From assembly GCA_013153375.1 (NCBI GenBank), contig JAADEN010000212.1:1-20385 (forward strand): 20,385 nucleotides of DNA, in the 5' to 3' direction. Position numbers and translations under genes: made by a program. Shown one piece after another: positions 14,646 to 20,385 of the stretch (position 1 is the stretch's first letter; each line of letters opens with the position of its first letter). The notes beneath the pieces are model-generated. The model worked only from the letters and a program-made list of their open reading frames with translations, had not been told where the DNA came from and did not search any database. Origin of the DNA: Chloroflexota bacterium. Its GTDB lineage: Bacteria; Chloroflexota; Anaerolineae; Anaerolineales; DRMV01.

Positions 14646-15062
14646 ATGCCCTACACGCAAGTGCTGCACATCCCTACCCGGGGGCATACGGATGTGCTCG
14701 ATCTGACGCCCCAGGTCGAGGCCATCGTGGCTGCCAGCGGGATCCACGACGGCGTGGTGGTGGTGTTCGTACCCGGCTCCACCGCGGCCATCACGACGAT
14801 GGAGTACGAGCCCGGTTGTGTGGCCGATTTTCAGCGCCTAATGGAGACGCTGGCGCCGGAGGATGGTGACTATGCGCACAACACTCGCTGGGGCGATGGC
14901 AATGGCTATGCGCACTTGCGCGCTTCCCTCGTCGGCCCCAGCCTGAGCATTCCCCTGGTGCAGGGGCGTCTGGCCCTGGGCACCTGGCAGCAAATCGTCT
15001 TGGCCGATTTCGACAACCGCCCGCGCCAGCGGCGGATTCTCGTGCAAGTGCTGGGCGACTGA
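14646..15062 (+). CDS. yjbQ: YjbQ/UPF0047 family protein
   Basis: A 138-residue protein of the YjbQ family, small trimeric beta-rich enzymes for which thiamin-phosphate-synthase-like activity has been reported but whose physiological role is not settled. Signature segments are VPGSTAAITTMEYEPG (about 47-62), WGDGNGYAHLRASLVGPS and LGTWQQIVLADFDNRPR. The common NGHxH motif reads NGYAH, so the first histidine is tyrosine while the second is kept. ATG 14646 has a perfect AGGAGGT Shine-Dalgarno. It follows tgt by 58 bases that show no clear promoter or terminator. It converges on the YchF-like gene with only 11 bases between stops. Confidence 0.9.
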   Translation: MPYTQVLHIPTRGHTDVLDLTPQVEAIVAASGIHDGVVVVFVPGSTAAITTMEYEPGCVADFQRLMETLAPEDGDYAHNTRWGDGNGYAHLRASLVGPSLSIPLVQGRLALGTWQQIVLADFDNRPRQRRILVQVLGD

Positions 15063-15073
15063 GCGGGGGGAAC

Positions 15074-16138
15074 TCAGGTCGCGAAGCGAATCAGCAGCAC
15101 ATCGCCGTCCTGCACCCGATAATCCTTGCCCTCCAGGCGGATCTTGCCTGCGGCCCGGGCCGCAGCCCAATCGCCCAGGGCCATCAACTCGTCGTAGTGA
15201 ATGACCTCGGCGCGGATGAAGCCGCGGGCCAGGTCCGTGTGAATGGCCGCGGCCGCGTCCAGCGCGGTGCTGCCGCGCGGCAGGGGCCAGGCCCGGGCTT
15301 CCTTTTCCCCCACCGTGTAGAAGGTGATGCGCTCCAGCAGGTCGTAGGACGCCCGCACCACCCGCTCCAGCGCGGACTCGGTCAGGCCGTACTCCTGGCG
15401 GAAGTAGGCCGCATCGTCGGGGTCCATCTGGGCCAGTTCCATCTCCAGGCGGCCGCGCAGCGCGACCACCCGGGTGCGGGGGAAGGGCGCCTCCAGGGCC
15501 GGGGGCTCGTCGTCGTCGCCGATGTTGAGCAGCACCAGCATGGGCTTGCGGGTGAGCAGGCCGAAGCCGGCCAGCAGGCGCTCCTCCGCGGGGGTGAAGT
15601 CCAGGGCCCGCAGGGGCTGGCCGGCCTCCAGCGCGGCGTGCAGCCGCTCGAAAAGGGCGCGCTCCCGGGCGATGTCTTCTTTGGGACGGGCGCCCTTCTG
15701 GCGCTCCTCGGCCAGCCGGGCCAGGCGGCGCTCCACGGTCAGCAGGTCGTGCAGCAGCAGTTCCTGATCCAGCGCGGCCATGTCCCGCGCGGGGTCCACC
15801 GTGCCCGCGGGATGGGGCACCTGGGGATTGTCGAAGGCCCGCACCACATGCACCAGCGCGTCCATCTGTCCCAGCAGGTTGCGCAGCGGGCCGGGCAGTT
15901 CGCCCCCGGCCTGGCCGCTCAGCCCGGCGATGTCCGCATAAGTCACCTTGGCGTAGGTGCGCTTGCGGGAACCGAAGCGTTCGGCCAGCGCGTCCACGCG
16001 CGGGTCGGGCACATCCACCACCGCGGTGTGCACCTCGAAGCGGTTACCCGTCATGGTCAAGGGCGCCTCGCTGCCGGTGAGCGCGTTGAACACCGTGGTC
16101 TTGCCACTTTGCGGCAGTCCTACCAGGCCCAGTTGCAT
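15074..16138 (-). CDS. Divergent YchF-like (Obg-family) NTPase with TGS domain
   Basis: A 354-residue P-loop NTPase. GLPQSGKTT at 7-15 is the P-loop (canonical YchF has NVGKS), VTYADIAGL near 68-76 is the switch II region, LNIGDDD stands where YchF has its altered N-x-x-E base motif, and the C-terminal 85 residues form the TGS/DUF933 part, with FYTVGEKEARAW, IHTDLARGFIRAEVI and the end DYRVQDGDVLLIRF. YchF/OLA1 proteins bind ATP and the ribosome and are tied to stress responses. The P-loop change and a shorter helical insert suggest a paralogous branch rather than the universal YchF. ATG 16138 has CGGAGGA eight bases upstream. It lies 67 bases downstream of the mutase gene, across a heptamer repeat. 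Confidence 0.82.
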   Translation of the reverse strand: MQLGLVGLPQSGKTTVFNALTGSEAPLTMTGNRFEVHTAVVDVPDPRVDALAERFGSRKRTYAKVTYADIAGLSGQAGGELPGPLRNLLGQMDALVHVVRAFDNPQVPHPAGTVDPARDMAALDQELLLHDLLTVERRLARLAEERQKGARPKEDIARERALFERLHAALEAGQPLRALDFTPAEERLLAGFGLLTRKPMLVLLNIGDDDEPPALEAPFPRTRVVALRGRLEMELAQMDPDDAAYFRQEYGLTESALERVVRASYDLLERITFYTVGEKEARAWPLPRGSTALDAAAAIHTDLARGFIRAEVIHYDELMALGDWAAARAAGKIRLEGKDYRVQDGDVLLIRFAT

Positions 16139-16160
16139 GGCGTCGTCCTCCGTGCAGAGA

Positions 16161-16195
16161 AGTGAAAAGTGGGGAGTGGAGAGTGGGAAGCGGGA
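16161..16195. repeat. Five tandem heptamers, consensus AGTGGRR
   Basis: Consecutive 7-mers on the plus strand read AGTGAAA, AGTGGGG, AGTGGAG, AGTGGGA and AGCGGGA. The tract fills most of the gap between the mutase stop and the YchF-like start and leaves the Shine-Dalgarno of the latter untouched. One strand is purine-rich, the other pyrimidine-rich. The units vary, so this may be an old, drifting microsatellite. Confidence 0.6.
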
Positions 16196-16205
16196 GCGGC
16201 GCGGC

Positions 16206-17873
16206 TCAAATCAGCGTCGGGGCCTGGTATTCGCCCCACACGCCGCGCAACACGCCGATGATCTCGCCCAGGGTGGCGTAGCGCTCCACAGCCTCGATGA
16301 ACAGGGGCATCAGGGGCTCGTCCTCGGCCCGGGCCGCGGCCTCGATGCGGGCCAGGATTTCGGCCACGGCCTGAGCATCCCGGCGCTGGCGCAGCGCGGC
16401 CAAACGCTGGCGCTGGGCCTCCTCCAGCGCGGGGTCCACCACCAGGGCTTCCAGGTCGCGAGGGTCCTCCTCGATTTGAAACGCGTTCACGCCCACGATG
16501 ATCTGTTCGCCCCGCTCCACGGCCTGCTGATACGCGTAGGCCGCGTCCTGGATCTCCCGCTGGATGTAGCCCTGCTCGATGGCGGCCAGCGCGCCGCCCA
16601 GTTCGTCGATGCGCTCCAGGTACGCCCGGGCCCGCTCCTCGACCTGGTCGGTCAGGTATTCGACGAAGTACGCGCCGGCCAGGGGGTCCACCGTATCGGC
16701 CACGCCGCTCTCGTGGGCGATGATCTGCTGGGTGCGCAGCGCGATGCGGGCCGACTTCTCCGTGGGCAGCCACAGGGCCTCGTCCATGCTGTTGGTGTGC
16801 AGCGACTGGGTGCCGCCCAGCACCGCGGCCAGAGCCTGCAGCGTGACCCGCACGATGTTGTTCTCGGGCTGCTGCGCGGTCAGCGTCGAGCCGCCCGTCT
16901 GCGTGTGGAAGCGCAACCGCCACGAGCGCGGGTCCTGGGCCCCGAAGCGTTCCCGCATGATGCGGGCCCACAGCCGCCGCGCGGCCCGAAACTTGGCGAT
17001 TTCTTCGAAAAAGTTGTTGTGCGCGTTGAAAAAGAACGACAAACGCGGCGCGAACGCGTCCACCTCCAGGCCGGCCCGCTGCGCGGCTTCCACATACGCG
17101 ATGGCATTGGCCAGGGTGAAGGCCACCTCTTGCACCGCGGTCGCGCCGGCCTCCCGGATGTGATAGCCCGAAATGCTGATGGGGTTCCACTTGGGCACGG
17201 CCTGGGACGCGAAACGAAAAGTGTCGGTGATGAGCCGCATGGAGGGCTGCGGGGGGAAGATATAGGTTCCGCGGGCCGTGTATTCCTTTAAAATATCGTT
17301 CTGAATCGTACCCCGCAGGCCCCGCACCTCCGCGCCCTGCTTCTTGGCCACCGCGATGTACATGGCCCAGATCACGGCCGCGGGCGCGTTGATGGTCATG
17401 CTGGTCGAGACCTTCGCCAGGGGGATGCCGCGGAACAGGCGCTCCATGTCCTCCAGCGACGAGATGGACACGCCCACCTTGCCCACCTCGCCCGCGGCCA
17501 GGGGGTGGTCCGCATCATAGCCCAACTGGGTGGGCAGGTCGAAGGCCACCGACAGGCCCGTCTGCCCGGCTTTGAGCAGGTAGTGGAAGCGGGCGTTGGT
17601 CTCCTCCGCGGTGCCGTAGCCCGCGTACTGGCGCATGGTCCAGAAGCGGCCCCGGTACATGGTGGGGTACACGCCCCGGGTGAAGGGATACTCGCCCGGG
17701 AAGCCCAACTGCTCCAGATAGTCGGGATCCGGGTCTTCGGGCAGCAGCAACCGCGGCACGGGGATGCCCGAAGCGGTGCGGAACTCGGGCTTGCGCTCCG
17801 GCGCTTTGCGCAAGAAGGGCTGCAAGACCCGCTCTTGCCAGCGGCGATAGTGTTCGGCCAGGACTTGCCACAT
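16206..17873 (-). CDS. Methylmalonyl-CoA mutase, catalytic (alpha/N-terminal) subunit
   Basis: A 555-residue TIM-barrel subunit of adenosylcobalamin-dependent methylmalonyl-CoA mutase, which interconverts methylmalonyl-CoA and succinyl-CoA in propionyl-CoA metabolism. Recognised segments: YPTMYRGRFWTMRQYAG (69-85), FDLPTQLGYDADHP, STSMTINAPA, GTIQNDILKEY, SISGYHIREAG, LSFFFNAHNNFFEEIAK, QTGGSTLTAQQPENN and SLHTNSMDEAL. The protein ends where the barrel ends; the C-terminal B12-binding domain is absent, so a separate small subunit must be encoded elsewhere, as in archaea and many Chloroflexota. I chose ATG 17873, which has GGAGG seven bases upstream and starts where the family starts, over open sequence extending to 18044. 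A closely related acyl-CoA mutase (isobutyryl- or ethylmalonyl-type) cannot be excluded by eye. Confidence 0.93.
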   Translation of the reverse strand: MWQVLAEHYRRWQERVLQPFLRKAPERKPEFRTASGIPVPRLLLPEDPDPDYLEQLGFPGEYPFTRGVYPTMYRGRFWTMRQYAGYGTAEETNARFHYLLKAGQTGLSVAFDLPTQLGYDADHPLAAGEVGKVGVSISSLEDMERLFRGIPLAKVSTSMTINAPAAVIWAMYIAVAKKQGAEVRGLRGTIQNDILKEYTARGTYIFPPQPSMRLITDTFRFASQAVPKWNPISISGYHIREAGATAVQEVAFTLANAIAYVEAAQRAGLEVDAFAPRLSFFFNAHNNFFEEIAKFRAARRLWARIMRERFGAQDPRSWRLRFHTQTGGSTLTAQQPENNIVRVTLQALAAVLGGTQSLHTNSMDEALWLPTEKSARIALRTQQIIAHESGVADTVDPLAGAYFVEYLTDQVEERARAYLERIDELGGALAAIEQGYIQREIQDAAYAYQQAVERGEQIIVGVNAFQIEEDPRDLEALVVDPALEEAQRQRLAALRQRRDAQAVAEILARIEAAARAEDEPLMPLFIEAVERYATLGEIIGVLRGVWGEYQAPTLI

Positions 17874-17892
17874 GAAGCGCCTCCGGGATGGC

Positions 17893-17940
17893 CTCGTCCG
17901 GGCGCGTCCCGCCCCCGTGGGGGCGGAGATCGCGGACGAG
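17893..17940 (-). promoter_or_regulatory. Nested hairpin in the mutase leader
   Basis: Outer arms CTCGTCCG (17893-17900) and CGGACGAG (17933-17940) pair over eight bases; within them CCGCCCCC (17909-17916) and GGGGGCGG (17919-17926) pair over another eight. The whole lies 20 bases upstream of the mutase ATG and leaves its GGAGG free. There is no U-run. It could be a leader RNA structure or a protein site; I saw no cobalamin-riboswitch consensus in the roughly 90-base leader. Confidence 0.5.
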
Positions 17941-17969
17941 AAGAACCGCGTGGATTTGCCACCGTCCGA

Positions 17970-17975
17970 ATTATA
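17970..17975 (-). promoter_or_regulatory. Candidate -10 element for the mutase gene
   Basis: TATAAT on the minus strand, about 97 bases before the mutase ATG, in the short divergent gap. No convincing -35 lies 17 bases upstream, so the call rests on the perfect -10 hexamer in a GC-rich region. Confidence 0.45.
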
Positions 17976-17998
17976 GCCCATCCCGGGCCGCGGCGGGT

Positions 17999-18007
17999 TG
18001 GTATAAT
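17999..18007 (+). promoter_or_regulatory. Extended -10 promoter for the membrane protein/transketolase pair
   Basis: TGG-TATAAT (17999-18007) matches the extended -10 form, which can work without a good -35. Transcription would start near 18014, giving a leader of about 14 bases that just includes the AGGAGG Shine-Dalgarno at 18016-18021. It is back to back with the candidate mutase -10, 26 bases away. Confidence 0.6.
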
Positions 18008-18027
18008 AACCTGGCAGGAGGCGTGTC

Positions 18028-18507
18028 ATGTCCATCCCCACCACGACGCCGCCGCTCCGCGCCCGGCCCGAGACCCGCCAGCGCCTGGGCTTGCTGTTGG
18101 CCGGGCTGGGCGCGCTGGTGCAAACCCTGGGCCTGCGCCCCGACTGGTTCGGCCTGGCCTACGCCGAGCCCGTAGGGCTGGTGCAGTTGCTGATCTTCAT
18201 CCTGGGGCTGGGTCTGGTGGTCTTCGGCGGCTACCTGCACCTCACCGCCCGCTGGAACGGAGTGGCCCCTCTGCCCTTCTGGGCCGATGTGGGCCTGCGC
18301 CTGGCCGTCACGGGCTACATGCTGACCACCATCGCGGCCCTGGCCGACATCCTGGGTTTTGGCTCGCACCCCAACCCCAGCGAAGCCTACTTCGGGCCCT
18401 GGCAGGCCGGAGGCATCCTGGTAGGTGAAATGCTCATGCTGGTCGGCTTTCTCATGGCCTGGCCGCGCCGCCGCTCCCCATCCGCCCCCACGGAGGCTTC
18501 CCCATGA
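18028..18507 (+). CDS. Four-helix membrane protein of unknown function
   Basis: A 159-residue hydrophobic protein not recognised as a named family. Four membrane segments are apparent, at about residues 20-38, 50-72, 87-108 and 128-146, with an Arg-rich start and a positively charged end (PRRRSP). No catalytic or metal-binding motif is visible. ATG 18028 has AGGAGG seven bases upstream, and its stop overlaps the transketolase start (ATGA), so the two are likely co-expressed. A link to transketolase function is only inferred from this overlap. Confidence 0.75.
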   Translation: MSIPTTTPPLRARPETRQRLGLLLAGLGALVQTLGLRPDWFGLAYAEPVGLVQLLIFILGLGLVVFGGYLHLTARWNGVAPLPFWADVGLRLAVTGYMLTTIAALADILGFGSHPNPSEAYFGPWQAGGILVGEMLMLVGFLMAWPRRRSPSAPTEASP

Positions 18508-20385
18508 ACCCCTCAAATGACCTCGTGACCCGCAGCGTCAACGCCCTGCGCTTCCTGGCCGCCGACATGGTGGAACAGGCCCGCTCGGGCCATCCGGGTT
18601 TGCCCATGGGCGCGGCCGCCATGGCCTACGCGCTGTGGATGCGCCACCTGCGCCACAATCCGGCCAATCCGTCCTGGCCCAACCGAGACCGCTTCATCCT
18701 CTCGGGCGGGCACGGCAGCGCGCTGCTCTACGCGCTGCTGCACCTGACGGGCTACGACCTGCCTTTGGAGGAACTGAAGCGCTTTCGGCAATGGGGCAGC
18801 CGCACGCCGGGGCACCCTGAATACGGCCTCACGCCGGGCGTGGAGGTGACCACCGGCCCCCTGGGCCAGGGCTTCGCCACCGGCGTGGGCATGGCCATCG
18901 GGCAGGCCCACATGGCCGCGCGGTTCAATCGTCCCCAATACCCCATCTTCGATCATTGGATTTACGCGCTGGTCACCGACGGCGACCTGATGGAAGGCAT
19001 CAGCCACGAGGCCGCGTCCCTGGCGGGACACCTGCGCCTGGGGCGGCTGGTGTATCTCTACGACGACAACGGCGTCACCATTGACGGGCCCACGGACCTG
19101 GCCTTCAGCGAGGATGTGGCCCAACGCTTCGAGGCGTATGGCTGGCATGTGATACGGGATGTGGACGGGATGGATGTGGACGCGGTGGACGCGGCCATCG
19201 CCCAGGCCAAGGCCGACCCGCGGCCCAGTTTGATTATGTGCCGCACCATCATCGGCTACGGCGCGCCGCACAAGCAGGGCACTTCGGCCGCGCACGGCGC
19301 GCCCCTGGGCCCCGACGAGTTGCGCGCGGCCAAGGAGGCCCTGGGCTGGCCCACCGAGCCCATGTTCTTCGTGCCCGACGATGTGCGGGAGCACTTCCTC
19401 ACCAGCCGGACGCGCGGCCAGCAGGCCGAGGCCGAATGGCGCCGTCTGTGGGAAGCCTACCGGAACGCCTACCCCGACCTGGCCGCGGAGTTGGAGCGCC
19501 GCTGGGCCGGCCGCCTGCCCGACGATTGGGATGCGGACTTGCCCACCTTCCCGGCCGACCCCAAGGGGCTGGCGACGCGGGCCGCGTCGGGCCAGGCGCT
19601 GAACGCACTGGCCCGCCGGGTGCCCGAACTCATCGGCGGTTCCGCGGACCTGACGCCCTCCAACAAGACCTACCTGCAGGGCCAGGGCGACTTCGGCCCG
19701 CAAAACTACGCCGGCCGCAACCTGCACTTCGGCGTGCGGGAGCACGCCATGGCCGCGGCGGCCAACGGCCTGGCCCTCTACGGGGGATTGCGTCCTTTTG
19801 CGGCCACCTTCCTGGTGTTCTCCGACTACCTGCGGCCCGCGCTGCGCCTGAGCGCGCTCATGGAGGTGCCCGTGACCTATGTCTTCACCCACGACAGTCT
19901 GGCCGTGGGCGAGGACGGCCCCACCCACCAGCCCGTGGAGCACCTGGCCGCGCTGCGGGCCATCCCGCACCTGGTGGTGCTGCGCCCCGCGGACGCCAAC
20001 GAGACGGTGGAAGCCTGGCGTGTGGCCCTGGAGTACACCGACGGCCCGGTGGCCCTGGCCCTCACCCGCCAGGCCGTGCCCACCCTGGATCGCGCGCGCT
20101 TCGCGGCGGCCGCGGGCCTGCGGCGGGGCGCGTATGTGCTGGCGGACCTGGGCCCGAACCCGCCCCAGGTCATCCTCATGGCTTCGGGCTCCGAGGTGGC
20201 CCTCATCGTGGCCGCGGGGGAGCGGCTGGCCGCGGAGGGCGTGGGCGTGCGGCTGGTGTCCTTCCCCAGTTGGGAACTGTTCGCCGCGCAGGGCCCCGCG
20301 TACCGGGAGCAGGTGCTGCCCCGGGCCATCCGGGCCCGGGTGGCCGTAGAGGCCGGGGTGCCCCAAGGCTGGGAGCGCTGGGTCG
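18504..20385 (+). CDS. tkt: Transketolase, 3' end cut by window edge
   Basis: The first 627 codons of a thiamin-diphosphate-dependent transketolase (about 660 residues normally), which moves two-carbon units in the pentose phosphate pathway. Recognised: RSGHPGLPMG with the substrate histidine near 30, SGGHGSALLYALL, the ThDP/metal segment VTDGDLMEG to YDDNGVTIDG (about 156-192), HKQGTSAAHG, catalytic Glu413 in GVREHAM, HDSLAVGEDGPTHQP near 463-477 and LTRQAVP. No frameshift or missing key residue was seen. ATG 18504 overlaps the stop of the membrane-protein gene and has CGGAGG upstream. Only the end of the C-terminal domain lies beyond the window. Confidence 0.95.
   Translation, partial: MNPSNDLVTRSVNALRFLAADMVEQARSGHPGLPMGAAAMAYALWMRHLRHNPANPSWPNRDRFILSGGHGSALLYALLHLTGYDLPLEELKRFRQWGSRTPGHPEYGLTPGVEVTTGPLGQGFATGVGMAIGQAHMAARFNRPQYPIFDHWIYALVTDGDLMEGISHEAASLAGHLRLGRLVYLYDDNGVTIDGPTDLAFSEDVAQRFEAYGWHVIRDVDGMDVDAVDAAIAQAKADPRPSLIMCRTIIGYGAPHKQGTSAAHGAPLGPDELRAAKEALGWPTEPMFFVPDDVREHFLTSRTRGQQAEAEWRRLWEAYRNAYPDLAAELERRWAGRLPDDWDADLPTFPADPKGLATRAASGQALNALARRVPELIGGSADLTPSNKTYLQGQGDFGPQNYAGRNLHFGVREHAMAAAANGLALYGGLRPFAATFLVFSDYLRPALRLSALMEVPVTYVFTHDSLAVGEDGPTHQPVEHLAALRAIPHLVVLRPADANETVEAWRVALEYTDGPVALALTRQAVPTLDRARFAAAAGLRRGAYVLADLGPNPPQVILMASGSEVALIVAAGERLAAEGVGVRLVSFPSWELFAAQGPAYREQVLPRAIRARVAVEAGVPQGWERWV

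Noticed and set aside
17874..17965. Cobalamin riboswitch in the mutase leader
   Set aside because: The leader is too short (about 90 bases) and I saw no B12-box; only the nested hairpin is present.
18028..18507. Assignment of the four-helix protein to a named family such as DoxX
   Set aside because: The hydrophobic pattern alone is suggestive, but I could not identify family-specific motifs, so it is left as unknown.

Overview
This is a G+C-rich bacterial window (roughly two thirds G+C by eye), almost wholly coding, with very short intergenic gaps and many ATGA/GTGA start-stop overlaps. The gene mix suggests Chloroflexota, probably Anaerolineae-like: a DUF4388 protein paired with a CvnD/MglA-like small GTPase, a stand-alone methylmalonyl-CoA mutase catalytic subunit, and multi-GAF histidine kinases. 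This assignment is an inference; no rRNA or tRNA gene is present to confirm it.

Layout. (1) 1-2713, minus strand: a tlpA-like thioredoxin, an Lgt-like membrane protein and a Mg/Co-chelatase AAA+ gene that runs off the left edge. The chelatase gene carries a textbook -1 ribosomal frameshift signal, so one gene probably yields both the small (I) and medium (D) chelatase subunits. (2) 2714-2900: divergent control region with a near-consensus sigma70 promoter firing rightward. (3) 2901-15062, plus strand: a long chain of closely packed genes without a convincing terminator. In order: DUF4388 protein, small GTPase, alpha/beta hydrolase, hexapeptide-repeat protein, acyl-ACP-reductase-like protein, response regulator with degenerate GGDEF, GAF/PAS histidine kinase, single-domain response regulator, a paralogous hydrolase that has lost its nucleophile, a secreted esterase, tgt and a YjbQ-family gene. 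(4) 15074-17873, minus strand: a divergent YchF-like NTPase and the methylmalonyl-CoA mutase catalytic subunit, separated by a short heptamer repeat. The mutase leader holds a nested hairpin. (5) 18028-20385, plus strand: a four-helix membrane protein overlapping a transketolase gene cut by the right edge.

How the parts may work together. The block at 2901-12576 looks like a signalling and lipid/envelope cassette: a GTPase with its DUF4388 partner, a kinase with flanking receivers, one intact and one dead hydrolase of the same subfamily, and an acyl-thioester reductase. The chelatase at the left and the mutase at the right are both plausibly tied to cobalamin (making it, using it), though they are not in one operon.

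A sequence-wide oddity is that I could find no ACGT and no AGCT anywhere in the 20.4 kb. Codon choice changes at codon junctions in a way that avoids both words, which suggests selection or a mutational process acting on these two palindromes. No CRISPR array, insertion sequence, tRNA or rRNA was seen. No gene-free stretch exceeds 300 bases; the longest are 2714-2900 and 17874-18027, both described below.
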